A stretch of 7,572 nucleotides of DNA. It comes from Microcaldota archaeon. GTDB lineage: Archaea; Micrarchaeota; Micrarchaeia; Micrarchaeales; Micrarchaeaceae. The notes below the pieces were generated by a model. That model had not been told where the DNA came from. It searched no databases and saw nothing but the letters and a program-made list of their open reading frames with translations. The DNA is taken from the NCBI GenBank assembly GCA_021834785.1, contig JAKBRJ010000027.1:1-7572 (forward strand), written 5' to 3'. The translations under genes and the position numbers were made by a program. Numbering within the stretch: position 1 is the first letter of the stretch; each line of letters opens with the position of its first letter. Shown here piece by piece: positions 1 through 4,904 of the stretch.

Positions 1-15
1 GGAATCTACATAAAG

Positions 16-25
16 CATAATAAAC
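16..25 (+). promoter_or_regulatory. TATA-like box for the pilin-like gene
   Basis: The A/T run CATAATAAAC is centred about 25 bases before the ATG at 45. With the usual archaeal spacing, transcription would begin at or next to the ATG, giving a leaderless mRNA. This also favours ATG 45 over the upstream in-frame TTG at 30. Confidence 0.4.
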
Positions 26-44
26 TTGTTTGCCTCTTGTATTT

Positions 45-908
45 ATGGCGTACCGGCAAAAGGTTAATATATCTGAAAAAAGAAATGTTTATAATGGTGG
101 TGCAGTGGGTGGTGGGCATGGACCCAGTTATAAGGGTCAAAGCGCATTGGAATATCTGATAACTTATGGGTGGGCGATACTCATAATAGTAGCGGCGGTC
201 GGAATGCTTTATTTTTACCTCATAGTGCCCATGTCAGTACCTCCAAACAATTGCGATTTCGTAGTAGGAGTATCATGCTCGAACTATAACGTTGCGATTA
301 GCCCTGCTTCGAAGAATACCGCAAATGTAAGCCTTATGCTTGAAAATCCTGAGTACTACCCAATAGAGGATCCTGTGATGGTCGTCGGAGTAGGCGCTAG
401 CAATTACAGTTCGGCATGCTCGCCCTCGTTCGTCAATCCTGGAGCTACTTATGTATGCTCAGCCCAGATGCCAGACAGTTTCGGCAACCACCTCAAGGCA
501 AATGTCTATATAAAAGAGTATAACTGCGGATTGAGCAAGTATGGAGAATTCAACGGAACGTGCGCCGATCCCCCAATGCAGATTTACAAGGGGGCGATAT
601 ACGACACATTCGACCAAAACATAACAGTCAGGCCTACAAAGATGGAAATAAGCCCGGCTGCGGCAACCGTTGCAGTAGGGCAGGATTACAGCATAAACAG
701 CACTTTTTATTTTGTAGGAGTGCCTACCCATGACATAACCATAAACTATACGCTAAACAATACCGACGCCAGGCTTGAAAACGCCGAGGGCTTCACTGGC
801 TCTTCAGGAGAAGCCACGGACACCATTTATGCGGCACATGCAGGAACCGTAAAGGTTACCGCATCGTTTGACGGCTACAGCGCCAACGCCATAATAACGA
901 TAAGCTAG
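45..908 (+). CDS. class III signal peptide (type IV pilin-like) surface protein with Ig-like C-terminal domain
   Basis: A predicted surface protein of 287 residues, probably a pilin or adhesin exported through the archaeal type IV pilus pathway. The N-terminus holds a class III signal: K30-G31 followed by QSALEYLITYGWAI and a hydrophobic helix to about residue 61. A PibD/EppA-type prepilin peptidase would be expected to cut between G31 and Q32, leaving the helix as the assembly scaffold. The leader is long (31 residues) and glycine-rich just before the cut. The body carries six cysteines (70, 78, 125, 138, 161, 173), which could form disulfides outside the cell, and many NxT/NxS sequons. Residues about 202-287 look like a beta-sandwich invasin/Big-type Ig fold (ISPAAATVAVGQ near its start, GTVKVTASFDG near its end). 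ATG 45 is chosen over TTG 30 because of the TATA position; GTG 105 would give a shorter leader. The motif is clear, but the specific function is unknown. Confidence 0.85.
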   Translation: MAYRQKVNISEKRNVYNGGAVGGGHGPSYKGQSALEYLITYGWAILIIVAAVGMLYFYLIVPMSVPPNNCDFVVGVSCSNYNVAISPASKNTANVSLMLENPEYYPIEDPVMVVGVGASNYSSACSPSFVNPGATYVCSAQMPDSFGNHLKANVYIKEYNCGLSKYGEFNGTCADPPMQIYKGAIYDTFDQNITVRPTKMEISPAAATVAVGQDYSINSTFYFVGVPTHDITINYTLNNTDARLENAEGFTGSSGEATDTIYAAHAGTVKVTASFDGYSANAIITIS

Positions 909-910
909 GC

Positions 911-937
911 GTTTTGCTTTCCTTTTTGTTTTTCTTC
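911..937 (+). terminator. T-rich terminator after the pilin-like gene
   Basis: Several T runs (TTTTGC, CCTTTTTG, TTTTTC) begin three bases after the TAG stop. Archaeal RNA polymerase stops on such tracts without needing a hairpin. The rest of the gap up to 1072 shows only A/T-rich sequence and the next promoter. Confidence 0.5.
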
Positions 938-1018
938 GACAAAATAATTGATCTCCAAATTTTTTCCATGGATTTTGGCATTATTTCTAAATTCTTATTA
1001 GAAAGTTCCACAAAACCA

Positions 1019-1028
1019 ATAAATATAA
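1019..1028 (+). promoter_or_regulatory. TATA-like box for the 100-residue hypothetical gene
   Basis: ATAAATATAA lies about 50 bases before the ATG at 1073 and would place the transcript start near 1050, leaving a leader of roughly 20 bases. The leader has GTTGATT, a weak match to the archaeal GGTGAT ribosome-binding core. Confidence 0.35.
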
Positions 1029-1072
1029 CAAAATCCAAATAATTATGTAGCGAGAAGCGAAGTTGATTCCAT

Positions 1073-1375
1073 ATGGAGTCCAAACAAAAACGTGGGGTAC
1101 AAGAACTGGGGGATAGCATAAAACAGCTCGCAGATGAAATATGCGACGAGCAGCAACTGGAGCAGTCCTTTGCAAGCGAACTGCAGGCAACCGTGGACCT
1201 TGGGGCCATGATTGCAGCAATAATAAAAGAGGAACCGGACCAGAATACAAAGGCAGCGATATCCAACGCGATAGCGCAGAGCACAATACGCATGGTGAAA
1301 AAGGCGAACGCGATAAGGAAGAAAAAGCAGATTAGATTCGGCCCAGCCGCAGTCGTAATAGCTGCAAAGGAATGA
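1073..1375 (+). CDS. hypothetical 100-residue helical protein
   Basis: I do not recognise this protein. It is 100 residues, predicted almost entirely alpha-helical, with an acidic N-terminal two thirds (QLADEICDEQQLEQ and similar) and a basic patch near the C-terminus (MVKKANAIRKKKQIR, about residues 74-88) that could contact nucleic acid or membrane. There is no signal peptide or membrane segment and only one cysteine (29). It stands alone, with its own TATA-like box and a strong hairpin plus T tract behind it, so it is probably monocistronic. The reading frame is preferred over the longer opposite-strand frame (856-1572) because that one runs through the tRNA and the terminator region and has an implausible Cys/Ser/Phe-rich composition. 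The existence of the gene is likely; its role is unknown. Confidence 0.6.
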   Translation: MESKQKRGVQELGDSIKQLADEICDEQQLEQSFASELQATVDLGAMIAAIIKEEPDQNTKAAISNAIAQSTIRMVKKANAIRKKKQIRFGPAAVVIAAKE

Positions 1376-1393
1376 ATCTGAGCTAGCAAATAC

Positions 1394-1413
1394 GGTGCCG
1401 CGATTGCGGCACC
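1394..1413 (+). terminator. perfect 8-bp hairpin downstream of the hypothetical gene
   Basis: GGTGCCGC (1394-1401), loop GATT, then GCGGCACC (1406-1413) form a perfect G/C-rich hairpin 18 bases after the stop codon. T-rich runs follow at 1437-1472 (TTATTATTTTTTG, CTCTTTTTTTG). The distance from hairpin to T tract is longer than in a bacterial intrinsic terminator, so the hairpin may protect the mRNA 3' end while the T tracts stop transcription. Confidence 0.5.
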
Positions 1414-1436
1414 ATTCACCCTCATCATTTCAGCTT

Positions 1437-1472
1437 TGTTTATTATTTTTTGTTTTCTCTTTTTTTGCGTTT
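1437..1472 (+). terminator. T-rich tract ending the 1073-1375 transcript
   Basis: This stretch is dominated by T on the plus strand, with runs of six and seven T. It lies between the 1394-1413 hairpin and the tRNA promoter and is the likely polymerase release site. Confidence 0.45.
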
Positions 1473-1496
1473 TACAGAAAGCCATTTTAAGCTTAT

Positions 1497-1509
1497 CAAT
1501 AAAACTTAT
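1497..1509 (+). promoter_or_regulatory. TATA box of tRNA-Gly
   Basis: CAATAAAACTTA-type sequence is centred about 30 bases before the first base of the tRNA at 1534, close to the usual distance for an archaeal stable-RNA promoter. Confidence 0.45.
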
Positions 1510-1533
1510 TCTTGAATACCCTATTGTAAATAG

Positions 1534-1606
1534 GCGATCGTAGTCTAGCCTGGTAGGACTTTGCCCCTCCAAGGCAAAAACCCGGGTTCAAATCCCGGCG
1601 ATCGCA
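1534..1606 (+). tRNA. tRNA-Gly (anticodon UCC)
   Basis: The 73-base gene folds into a full cloverleaf. The acceptor stem GCGATCG (1534-1540) pairs perfectly with CGATCGC (1599-1605), with A73 at 1606. The D arm is GTCT/GGAC with loop AGCCTGGTA (G18-G19 present). The anticodon stem TTGCC (1561-1565) pairs with GGCAA (1573-1577). The T arm is CCGGG/CCCGG around TTCAAAT. The seven-base anticodon loop is CCTCCAA, so the anticodon at 1568-1570 is UCC (Gly, GGA codons). G1-C72, C2-G71 and A73 fit archaeal glycine tRNAs. The oddity is C rather than the nearly universal U at position 33. No intron is present and CCA is not encoded. Its 3' end is partly repeated at 3362-3385. Confidence 0.95.
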
Positions 1607-1618
1607 CTTGTTTTTAAT
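1607..1618 (+). terminator. short T tract after tRNA-Gly
   Basis: CTTGTTTTTAA directly follows the tRNA and would serve as the termination signal of a monocistronic tRNA transcript. Confidence 0.4.
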
Positions 1619-1627
1619 ACAGTACAA

Positions 1628-1641
1628 TTGCTCATGAGCAA
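1628..1641. repeat. 14-bp perfect palindrome TTGCTCATGAGCAA
   Basis: Both halves (TTGCTCA and TGAGCAA) are exact inverse complements with no spacer. It lies just after the tRNA and 30 bases ahead of the TATA box of the two-gene operon, so it could be a protein-binding site for a dimer. No function can be read from the sequence alone. Confidence 0.5.
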
Positions 1642-1670
1642 GTGCTTGATTGAGACAGCAAACTAAAGCT

Positions 1671-1683
1671 ATATATATTTAAA
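1671..1683 (+). promoter_or_regulatory. TATA box of the wHTH/nucleotidyltransferase operon
   Basis: ATATATATTTAAA is a strong TATA-like element preceded by AAAGCT, a possible BRE. Transcription would start near 1704, about 22 bases before the ATG at 1726, just at the end of the 1684-1703 palindrome. Confidence 0.55.
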
Positions 1684-1703
1684 TTACTATAATATTATAG
1701 TAA
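1684..1703. promoter_or_regulatory. 20-bp perfect palindrome, candidate operator
   Basis: TTACTATAATATTATAGTAA is identical on both strands. It sits exactly between the TATA box and the expected transcript start, so a bound protein would block polymerase. The first gene of the operon encodes a winged-helix protein, so autorepression is a natural inference. A/T-rich DNA makes short palindromes common, but a 20-bp one containing two C/G pairs is less likely by chance. Confidence 0.5.
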
Positions 1704-1725
1704 AATATATATAAATGGAATCACG

Positions 1726-2745
1726 ATGAACAATGAAGAAAGAAAGGTATTGAGCTATCTTTCCGAAGAGCTTGGCTACGGAGGCAATATACTTAGCATG
1801 GTGAACGCCATGGGCAAAAAATACGGGAACACTTATTATCCGAACGTATATAATGCCATAATGGGATTGGAAAAGAAGGGAGTGGTGTCGATAATCAAAG
1901 AAGGCAACAATCGATTGGTAAGGCTGGCGCTTGATAATCCCTTCTCAATTTATTACATTGGCGAGGCAGAAAGCATGAAGGCCTCGGGCACGGATATTGG
2001 CAGTGAAATGGCCAATGCGCTCTTGGAGCTTGCTTTGGGATTCGATATCATAACCATTTGCATATTGAGATACAAGGAATATATCAAAATAGGCAGAATG
2101 GAAATTTTAATCGTTGCCGGATCGCACGATCAGGACGGAAAGCTTGCTGCTGCAATATCAAGCGTGGAATCTATGCATAATTCCAAGATAGACCAGATAG
2201 TACTTACTCCGCTTGAACTTTCGTCAATGCTTGAGGGCAACGAATTGAACAGAATTAAGGAGCTTATAGGGGATAAGAGCATATTTTACAATAGCGAGGG
2301 CTTTTGGGAAATTGTCAGAAAGTACAAGCTCGACGGAAATCGAATAAATCAGGAAAGATTCCCTGAGAAATTGACGAGGGCGCAGCTCGCTTACAATTAT
2401 AACAGGTTCGGATACGCATTATATGAGGATATTGAATCCGGAACTAAAATCGCACTTGAAGATGTTATATTCCTGATGTCCGCAAGCGAAGAAGCGAGGA
2501 TTAGATACGGAGCGATAGTTCTGCTGTACAAGAATCGCAGCCGGCTGAATATCTCTTACTTATATTACCTGTTCAAGAGGCATGATGAGCTAGGCACATT
2601 GAAAGGCATGCTTGAATCCCTAAAAGATTTTTACATTAGCGGGGATTGGCAGGGAATTGAAATGCTTGTAAAGACAATACAGGATAAGAAGCCAAGGATT
2701 TATGATAAGAACCTTATTAAAAAGTACATTGAGCAATACTGTTGA
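1726..2745 (+). CDS. winged-helix protein, candidate antitoxin or regulator of the adjacent nucleotidyltransferase
   Basis: A cytoplasmic protein of 339 residues. Residues about 1-68 form a winged-helix DNA-binding domain: helices around MNNEERKVLSYLSEEL, a recognition helix in TYYPNVYNAIMGLEKKGVV, and a wing in SIIKEGNNRLVRLA. Residues about 95-200 (ICILRYKEYIKIGRMEILIV, then KIDQIVLTPLELSSMLEG and IFYNSEGFWEIV) resemble the outline of an MNT-type nucleotidyltransferase fold found behind winged helices in archaea. The GSxARG and DxD catalytic signatures are missing, so it would be inactive. The last 120 residues are a helical bundle of unknown type. The gene leads an operon, with only 4 bases between its stop and the preferred start of the nucleotidyltransferase gene. 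The wHTH plus nucleotidyltransferase order recalls AbiEi/AbiEii type IV toxin-antitoxin pairs, but AbiE homology is not shown. The DNA-binding domain is fairly sure; the role is inferred. Confidence 0.8.
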   Translation: MNNEERKVLSYLSEELGYGGNILSMVNAMGKKYGNTYYPNVYNAIMGLEKKGVVSIIKEGNNRLVRLALDNPFSIYYIGEAESMKASGTDIGSEMANALLELALGFDIITICILRYKEYIKIGRMEILIVAGSHDQDGKLAAAISSVESMHNSKIDQIVLTPLELSSMLEGNELNRIKELIGDKSIFYNSEGFWEIVRKYKLDGNRINQERFPEKLTRAQLAYNYNRFGYALYEDIESGTKIALEDVIFLMSASEEARIRYGAIVLLYKNRSRLNISYLYYLFKRHDELGTLKGMLESLKDFYISGDWQGIEMLVKTIQDKKPRIYDKNLIKKYIEQYC

Positions 2746-2749
2746 TTCG

Positions 2750-3265
2750 ATGACAAGAGTTTCGAAAACTGGCTTATTGTCGATTTTGTACGTGTTCGAT
2801 GAGCGGTTGCCTCATAAAATACTGCTTGTCGCAGTTGGAGGCACTGCCATGACCATGCTAGGCATAAAGGCTTCTACAAAAGACATAGATTTCAACATAC
2901 CGGAAAAGAAGGATTACGAAGAATTTGTAAGGTTGTACAAGGCGATAAGCCCAGGAGTGGCAATCGATTATTACCCAAACAACACCGTTTTCACAGAAGT
3001 CTTGCCCGAAGATTACTTGAGCATTGCAAGCGATTACAAGTCCAATTTCGAAAATATAAGAATTAAGGTATTGAACCCGGTTGATATAGTGTGTTCGAAA
3101 ATCAGCAGGTGCGATGAAGCCGACATAGAAGACATAAAAAGCTGTATAGAAATTTATGGTTTAAAGAAAAACGAGATTGCAACGAGAGCCGGCCTATACG
3201 CAAGGGCAGGCAGCGATGAAATTTTTCAGAGCAACCTGAACTTTATTTTAGAAAACTTGTTTTAG
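2750..3265 (+). CDS. MNT-fold nucleotidyltransferase (DUF6036/AbiEii-like), candidate toxin
   Basis: A 171-residue protein of the minimal nucleotidyltransferase superfamily, expected to transfer a nucleotide to a protein or RNA. The signature is present: GGTA at 30-33 after a hydrophobic strand (ILLVAV), then STKDIDF with metal-binding D45 and D47. NPVDIVCSKISR at 109-120 follows, with conserved K117, then DIEDI at 125-129. This arrangement (P-x-D-hydrophobic-K...R...D-x-x-D) is the one I know from DUF6036 and AbiEii-like proteins. The catalytic residues look intact. ATG 2750 is chosen because it falls 4 bases after the upstream stop and just before the conserved fold; ATG 2702 would add 16 residues overlapping the upstream gene. 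The partner is the wHTH gene upstream. A toxin role is an inference from gene order. It could instead be a modifying enzyme of unknown target. Confidence 0.82.
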   Translation: MTRVSKTGLLSILYVFDERLPHKILLVAVGGTAMTMLGIKASTKDIDFNIPEKKDYEEFVRLYKAISPGVAIDYYPNNTVFTEVLPEDYLSIASDYKSNFENIRIKVLNPVDIVCSKISRCDEADIEDIKSCIEIYGLKKNEIATRAGLYARAGSDEIFQSNLNFILENLF

Positions 3266-3303
3266 CTTAGCTGCAGCATTAGTAGCTCAATAACTGAGAT
3301 ACA

Positions 3304-3337
3304 GGCACAACTACAGGACTTCGCGCGGCTTTGTGCC
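3304..3337 (+). repeat. 7-bp inverted repeat GGCACAA/TTGTGCC
   Basis: A perfect stem with a 20-base loop, 39 bases after the nucleotidyltransferase stop codon. It has no T run behind it, so it is not a standard terminator; it may be one arm of the tRNA-like element or stabilise the operon mRNA 3' end. Confidence 0.55.
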
Positions 3338-3361
3338 AATTATAAATATGCAAATGCGGCA

Positions 3362-3385
3362 GTTCAAATCCAGGAAGTCGCACTT
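3362..3385 (+). repeat. imperfect copy of the tRNA-Gly 3' end, candidate attachment-site remnant
   Basis: These 24 bases match 1586-1609 (T loop to just past the tRNA-Gly 3' end) at 20 positions: GTTCAAATCC, GG, and TCGCACTT, including the three bases CTT beyond the mature tRNA. Such a partial direct copy is left when an element integrates into a tRNA gene. The two copies would bracket the two-gene operon. The four mismatches and the lack of an integrase keep this tentative. Confidence 0.4.
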
Positions 3386-3415
3386 ATGCTTTAAGGGTAT
3401 TAGTAAATCATGGAT

Positions 3416-4621
3416 TTAGCCTTTCTTGGCTAAAAATATGGCTTTTTCCAGCATGCAGTCTTTGCCTTGTTTTATGTCGCTTATTGCTGGATAAACTTCT
3501 ATATCGGGCTTTATCCCAATTCCTTCGAACCTTGCTCCGCTAGGATAGATGGCCTGAACTACTCCCATGCCCAAATATATGCCATCTCCGAAATCCCTAA
3601 TCAATGTGCTACCGTTTGTTCCGGCAGTTTTAATGCCGATAAGCGTGGCGCGGCCATTGTCTTTGAACGGAAAGGAAAAGTCTTCCCCTGCAGAGAAAGT
3701 GAATTGATTCACAAGAATGAACACCTTGCCACTGTAAGCGCTTTTAAATGGTGCCACCCACTTGGACCTTTGTAGTTTATACCTTGTCTTTATTTTATTG
3801 CGTTTGACATAGGTTGAATCTAAGATGTATGAAATCTGCTCTTGTATTGCTTCTTTGTACGTAAATCTTCTATACTTCCTATTCATCAAGGCACTGATCA
3901 AGTTTGCCGGAGTGTTGCCGCCTTCATTGTTTCTTAAATCTACTATAATGGATTCACAGTTACGATGTTTCTTCAAGAATTCAACTGCATGGTCGGCATA
4001 TTCGCTTTTGGCAAAACTTGGAAGTTTTACATAGCAGGTTTTCGGATCTATTAATTTGAAAACTGGCTCTGGCTTAATGGCACGAAATTTTACAGGTCTC
4101 TTATTTATCGCAAAAGTTCCAATGTCTGTCGTTATCTTTAATTTTTTGGGAAACAAAAATGATGCTTTGAATAGCTTGTTCCTTATTTCTAGTTCGCTGG
4201 AACCTGATATATATTTCGAAGCGGCAAGAAAAAATTTTTCTGTAGGTTCACCATTTATTTTCAATATTATATCCCCGATTTTTACTTTATTGATTGTGCT
4301 GCTTAATACGACCCATTTCTTTTCTTTCTCGTGATAAAAAGCATAGAAGCCCAAGCTCCTTCCTGCCTTGTTGTGCAATTGCCTATCGTAATAGAATGTG
4401 TGCCCATTTCTTAATTCTGCGAGCAGCTTGCACATCAATAAACCGAATTTATATCTGTTGTTGGTAGTAAGTAAATCTTTTACATACTTTTTATGGAGTT
4501 TGTTTATAGACACATTTGGAACGTAGTTCCAATGCGCGAAATATTGCTCAAGCATAGAAAATGTTTTACTGATGATTTTGAATCTTGTTTCTAAATCGAT
4601 AGTTTCCAATTGATTCACCAT
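3416..4621 (-). CDS. S41-family serine peptidase, cytoplasmic, tricorn/IRBP-like
   Basis: A 401-residue S41 peptidase. The sequence shows LRNGHTF at 70-76 with H74, matching the D-G-H-T segment that supplies the base in the tricorn/IRBP-like branch. A degenerate PDZ-like stretch follows (VKIGDIILKINGEP, 113-126). IIVDLRNNEGGNT (225-237) is the S41 core D-L-R-x-N-x-G-G. VNQFTFSAGE (304-313) carries the nucleophile S310. GIKTAGTNG is at 329-337 and EGIGIKPDIEV at 366-376. In CtpA/Prc enzymes a catalytic lysine lies 25 residues after the serine; here that residue is T335, so a Ser-Lys dyad is absent and a Ser-His mechanism is inferred. There is no signal peptide or membrane anchor, so it should act inside the cell, probably on peptides or misfolded proteins. 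It converges on the nucleotidyltransferase operon and is divergent from the 4905 gene. The family is sure; the substrate is unknown. Confidence 0.93.
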   Translation of the reverse strand: MVNQLETIDLETRFKIISKTFSMLEQYFAHWNYVPNVSINKLHKKYVKDLLTTNNRYKFGLLMCKLLAELRNGHTFYYDRQLHNKAGRSLGFYAFYHEKEKKWVVLSSTINKVKIGDIILKINGEPTEKFFLAASKYISGSSELEIRNKLFKASFLFPKKLKITTDIGTFAINKRPVKFRAIKPEPVFKLIDPKTCYVKLPSFAKSEYADHAVEFLKKHRNCESIIVDLRNNEGGNTPANLISALMNRKYRRFTYKEAIQEQISYILDSTYVKRNKIKTRYKLQRSKWVAPFKSAYSGKVFILVNQFTFSAGEDFSFPFKDNGRATLIGIKTAGTNGSTLIRDFGDGIYLGMGVVQAIYPSGARFEGIGIKPDIEVYPAISDIKQGKDCMLEKAIFLAKKG

Positions 4622-4671
4622 TAAAAATCATAGCAGTGCCGAAAAGCTTTGCAATAAATTATCGATTTATG

Positions 4672-4682
4672 TTATTATAAAA
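4672..4682 (-). promoter_or_regulatory. TATA-like box for the S41 peptidase gene
   Basis: On the minus strand the sequence reads TTTTATAATAA, about 55 bases before the start codon at 4621, which would leave a leader of roughly 30 bases. A second A/T element (TTTATATG, near 4687-4694) is an alternative. Confidence 0.35.
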
Positions 4683-4732
4683 CTTCATATAAATCGAAGG
4701 CTTTTCCATTTTAACTCATTCTGCGACTAAAA

Positions 4733-4752
4733 GCGTTAGAAAGCTTCAACGC
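4733..4752. repeat. inverted repeat in the divergent intergenic region
   Basis: GCGTT-A-GAA, loop AGC, TTC-AACGC gives eight pairs with one bulged A, centred between the two divergent genes. The rest of the 283-base gap (4622-4904) holds only the two promoters and A/T-rich sequence, with no open frame that looks coding. It may be an operator or nothing at all. Confidence 0.35.
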
Positions 4753-4876
4753 CAACATAGAATTGTATAGAAACTGCAAAAAAGCGAAATTGCGGTGAAA
4801 TAAAGATATCGTAATCCGCCGTTATTTTTGCAGCCCCGATCATTATCGCGCACCATTTGGCTTTATAAAAATAAAG

Positions 4877-4883
4877 TTTATAA
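4877..4883 (+). promoter_or_regulatory. TATA-like box for the zincin-like gene
   Basis: TTTATAA is centred about 27 bases before the TTG at 4905, which predicts a leaderless transcript starting on the start codon. A second TTTATAAAA lies at 4862-4870. Confidence 0.45.
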
Positions 4884-4904
4884 CCTTCTGTAGGGTATTT
4901 ACAA

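Larger units (their letters stand above)
3276..3390 (+). ncRNA. tRNA-like structured element or tRNA relic
   Basis: This 115-base stretch between convergent genes carries tRNA features in order without making a canonical tRNA. GCATTAG (3276-3282) can pair with CTTATGC (3383-3389) at six of seven positions. GTAGCTCA (3282-3289) matches the tRNA consensus around position 8-14, and CTCA/TGAG forms a small hairpin. GGCACAA (3304-3310) pairs perfectly with TTGTGCC (3331-3337) around a 20-base loop. GTTCAAATCC (3362-3371) is a T-loop sequence. The loop bases GACTTC (3317-3322) are complementary to GAAGTC (3374-3379), so a pseudoknot is possible. Against a working tRNA: the T stem does not pair, the T loop is displaced from the acceptor, and no sensible anticodon appears. 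It could be a decayed tRNA, an attachment site or a small RNA. Confidence 0.35.

Noticed and set aside
30..44. TTG start extending the pilin-like protein by five residues
   Set aside because: The ATG at 45 lies at the expected distance from the TATA-like box, and the extension adds no recognisable sequence.
856..1572. Long minus-strand open frame (238 codons)
   Set aside because: It runs through the tRNA-Gly gene, the terminator hairpin and the 1073-1375 gene, and its composition (Cys/Ser and Phe runs from T-rich DNA) is not protein-like.
2702..2749. Upstream ATG for the nucleotidyltransferase
   Set aside because: It would overlap the preceding gene by 44 bases; ATG 2750 follows the stop by four bases and keeps the full conserved fold. 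Not excluded.
3276..3382. A functional intron-containing tRNA on the plus strand
   Set aside because: The T stem around TTCAAAT does not pair (GGCAG against CCAGG), no 5' strand complementary to AAGTCGC is found nearby, and the best anticodon reading would be ACA, which is unlikely in archaea.
3467..4334. Plus-strand open frames within the S41 peptidase
   Set aside because: They are antisense to a complete peptidase with all core motifs and show no conserved pattern of their own.
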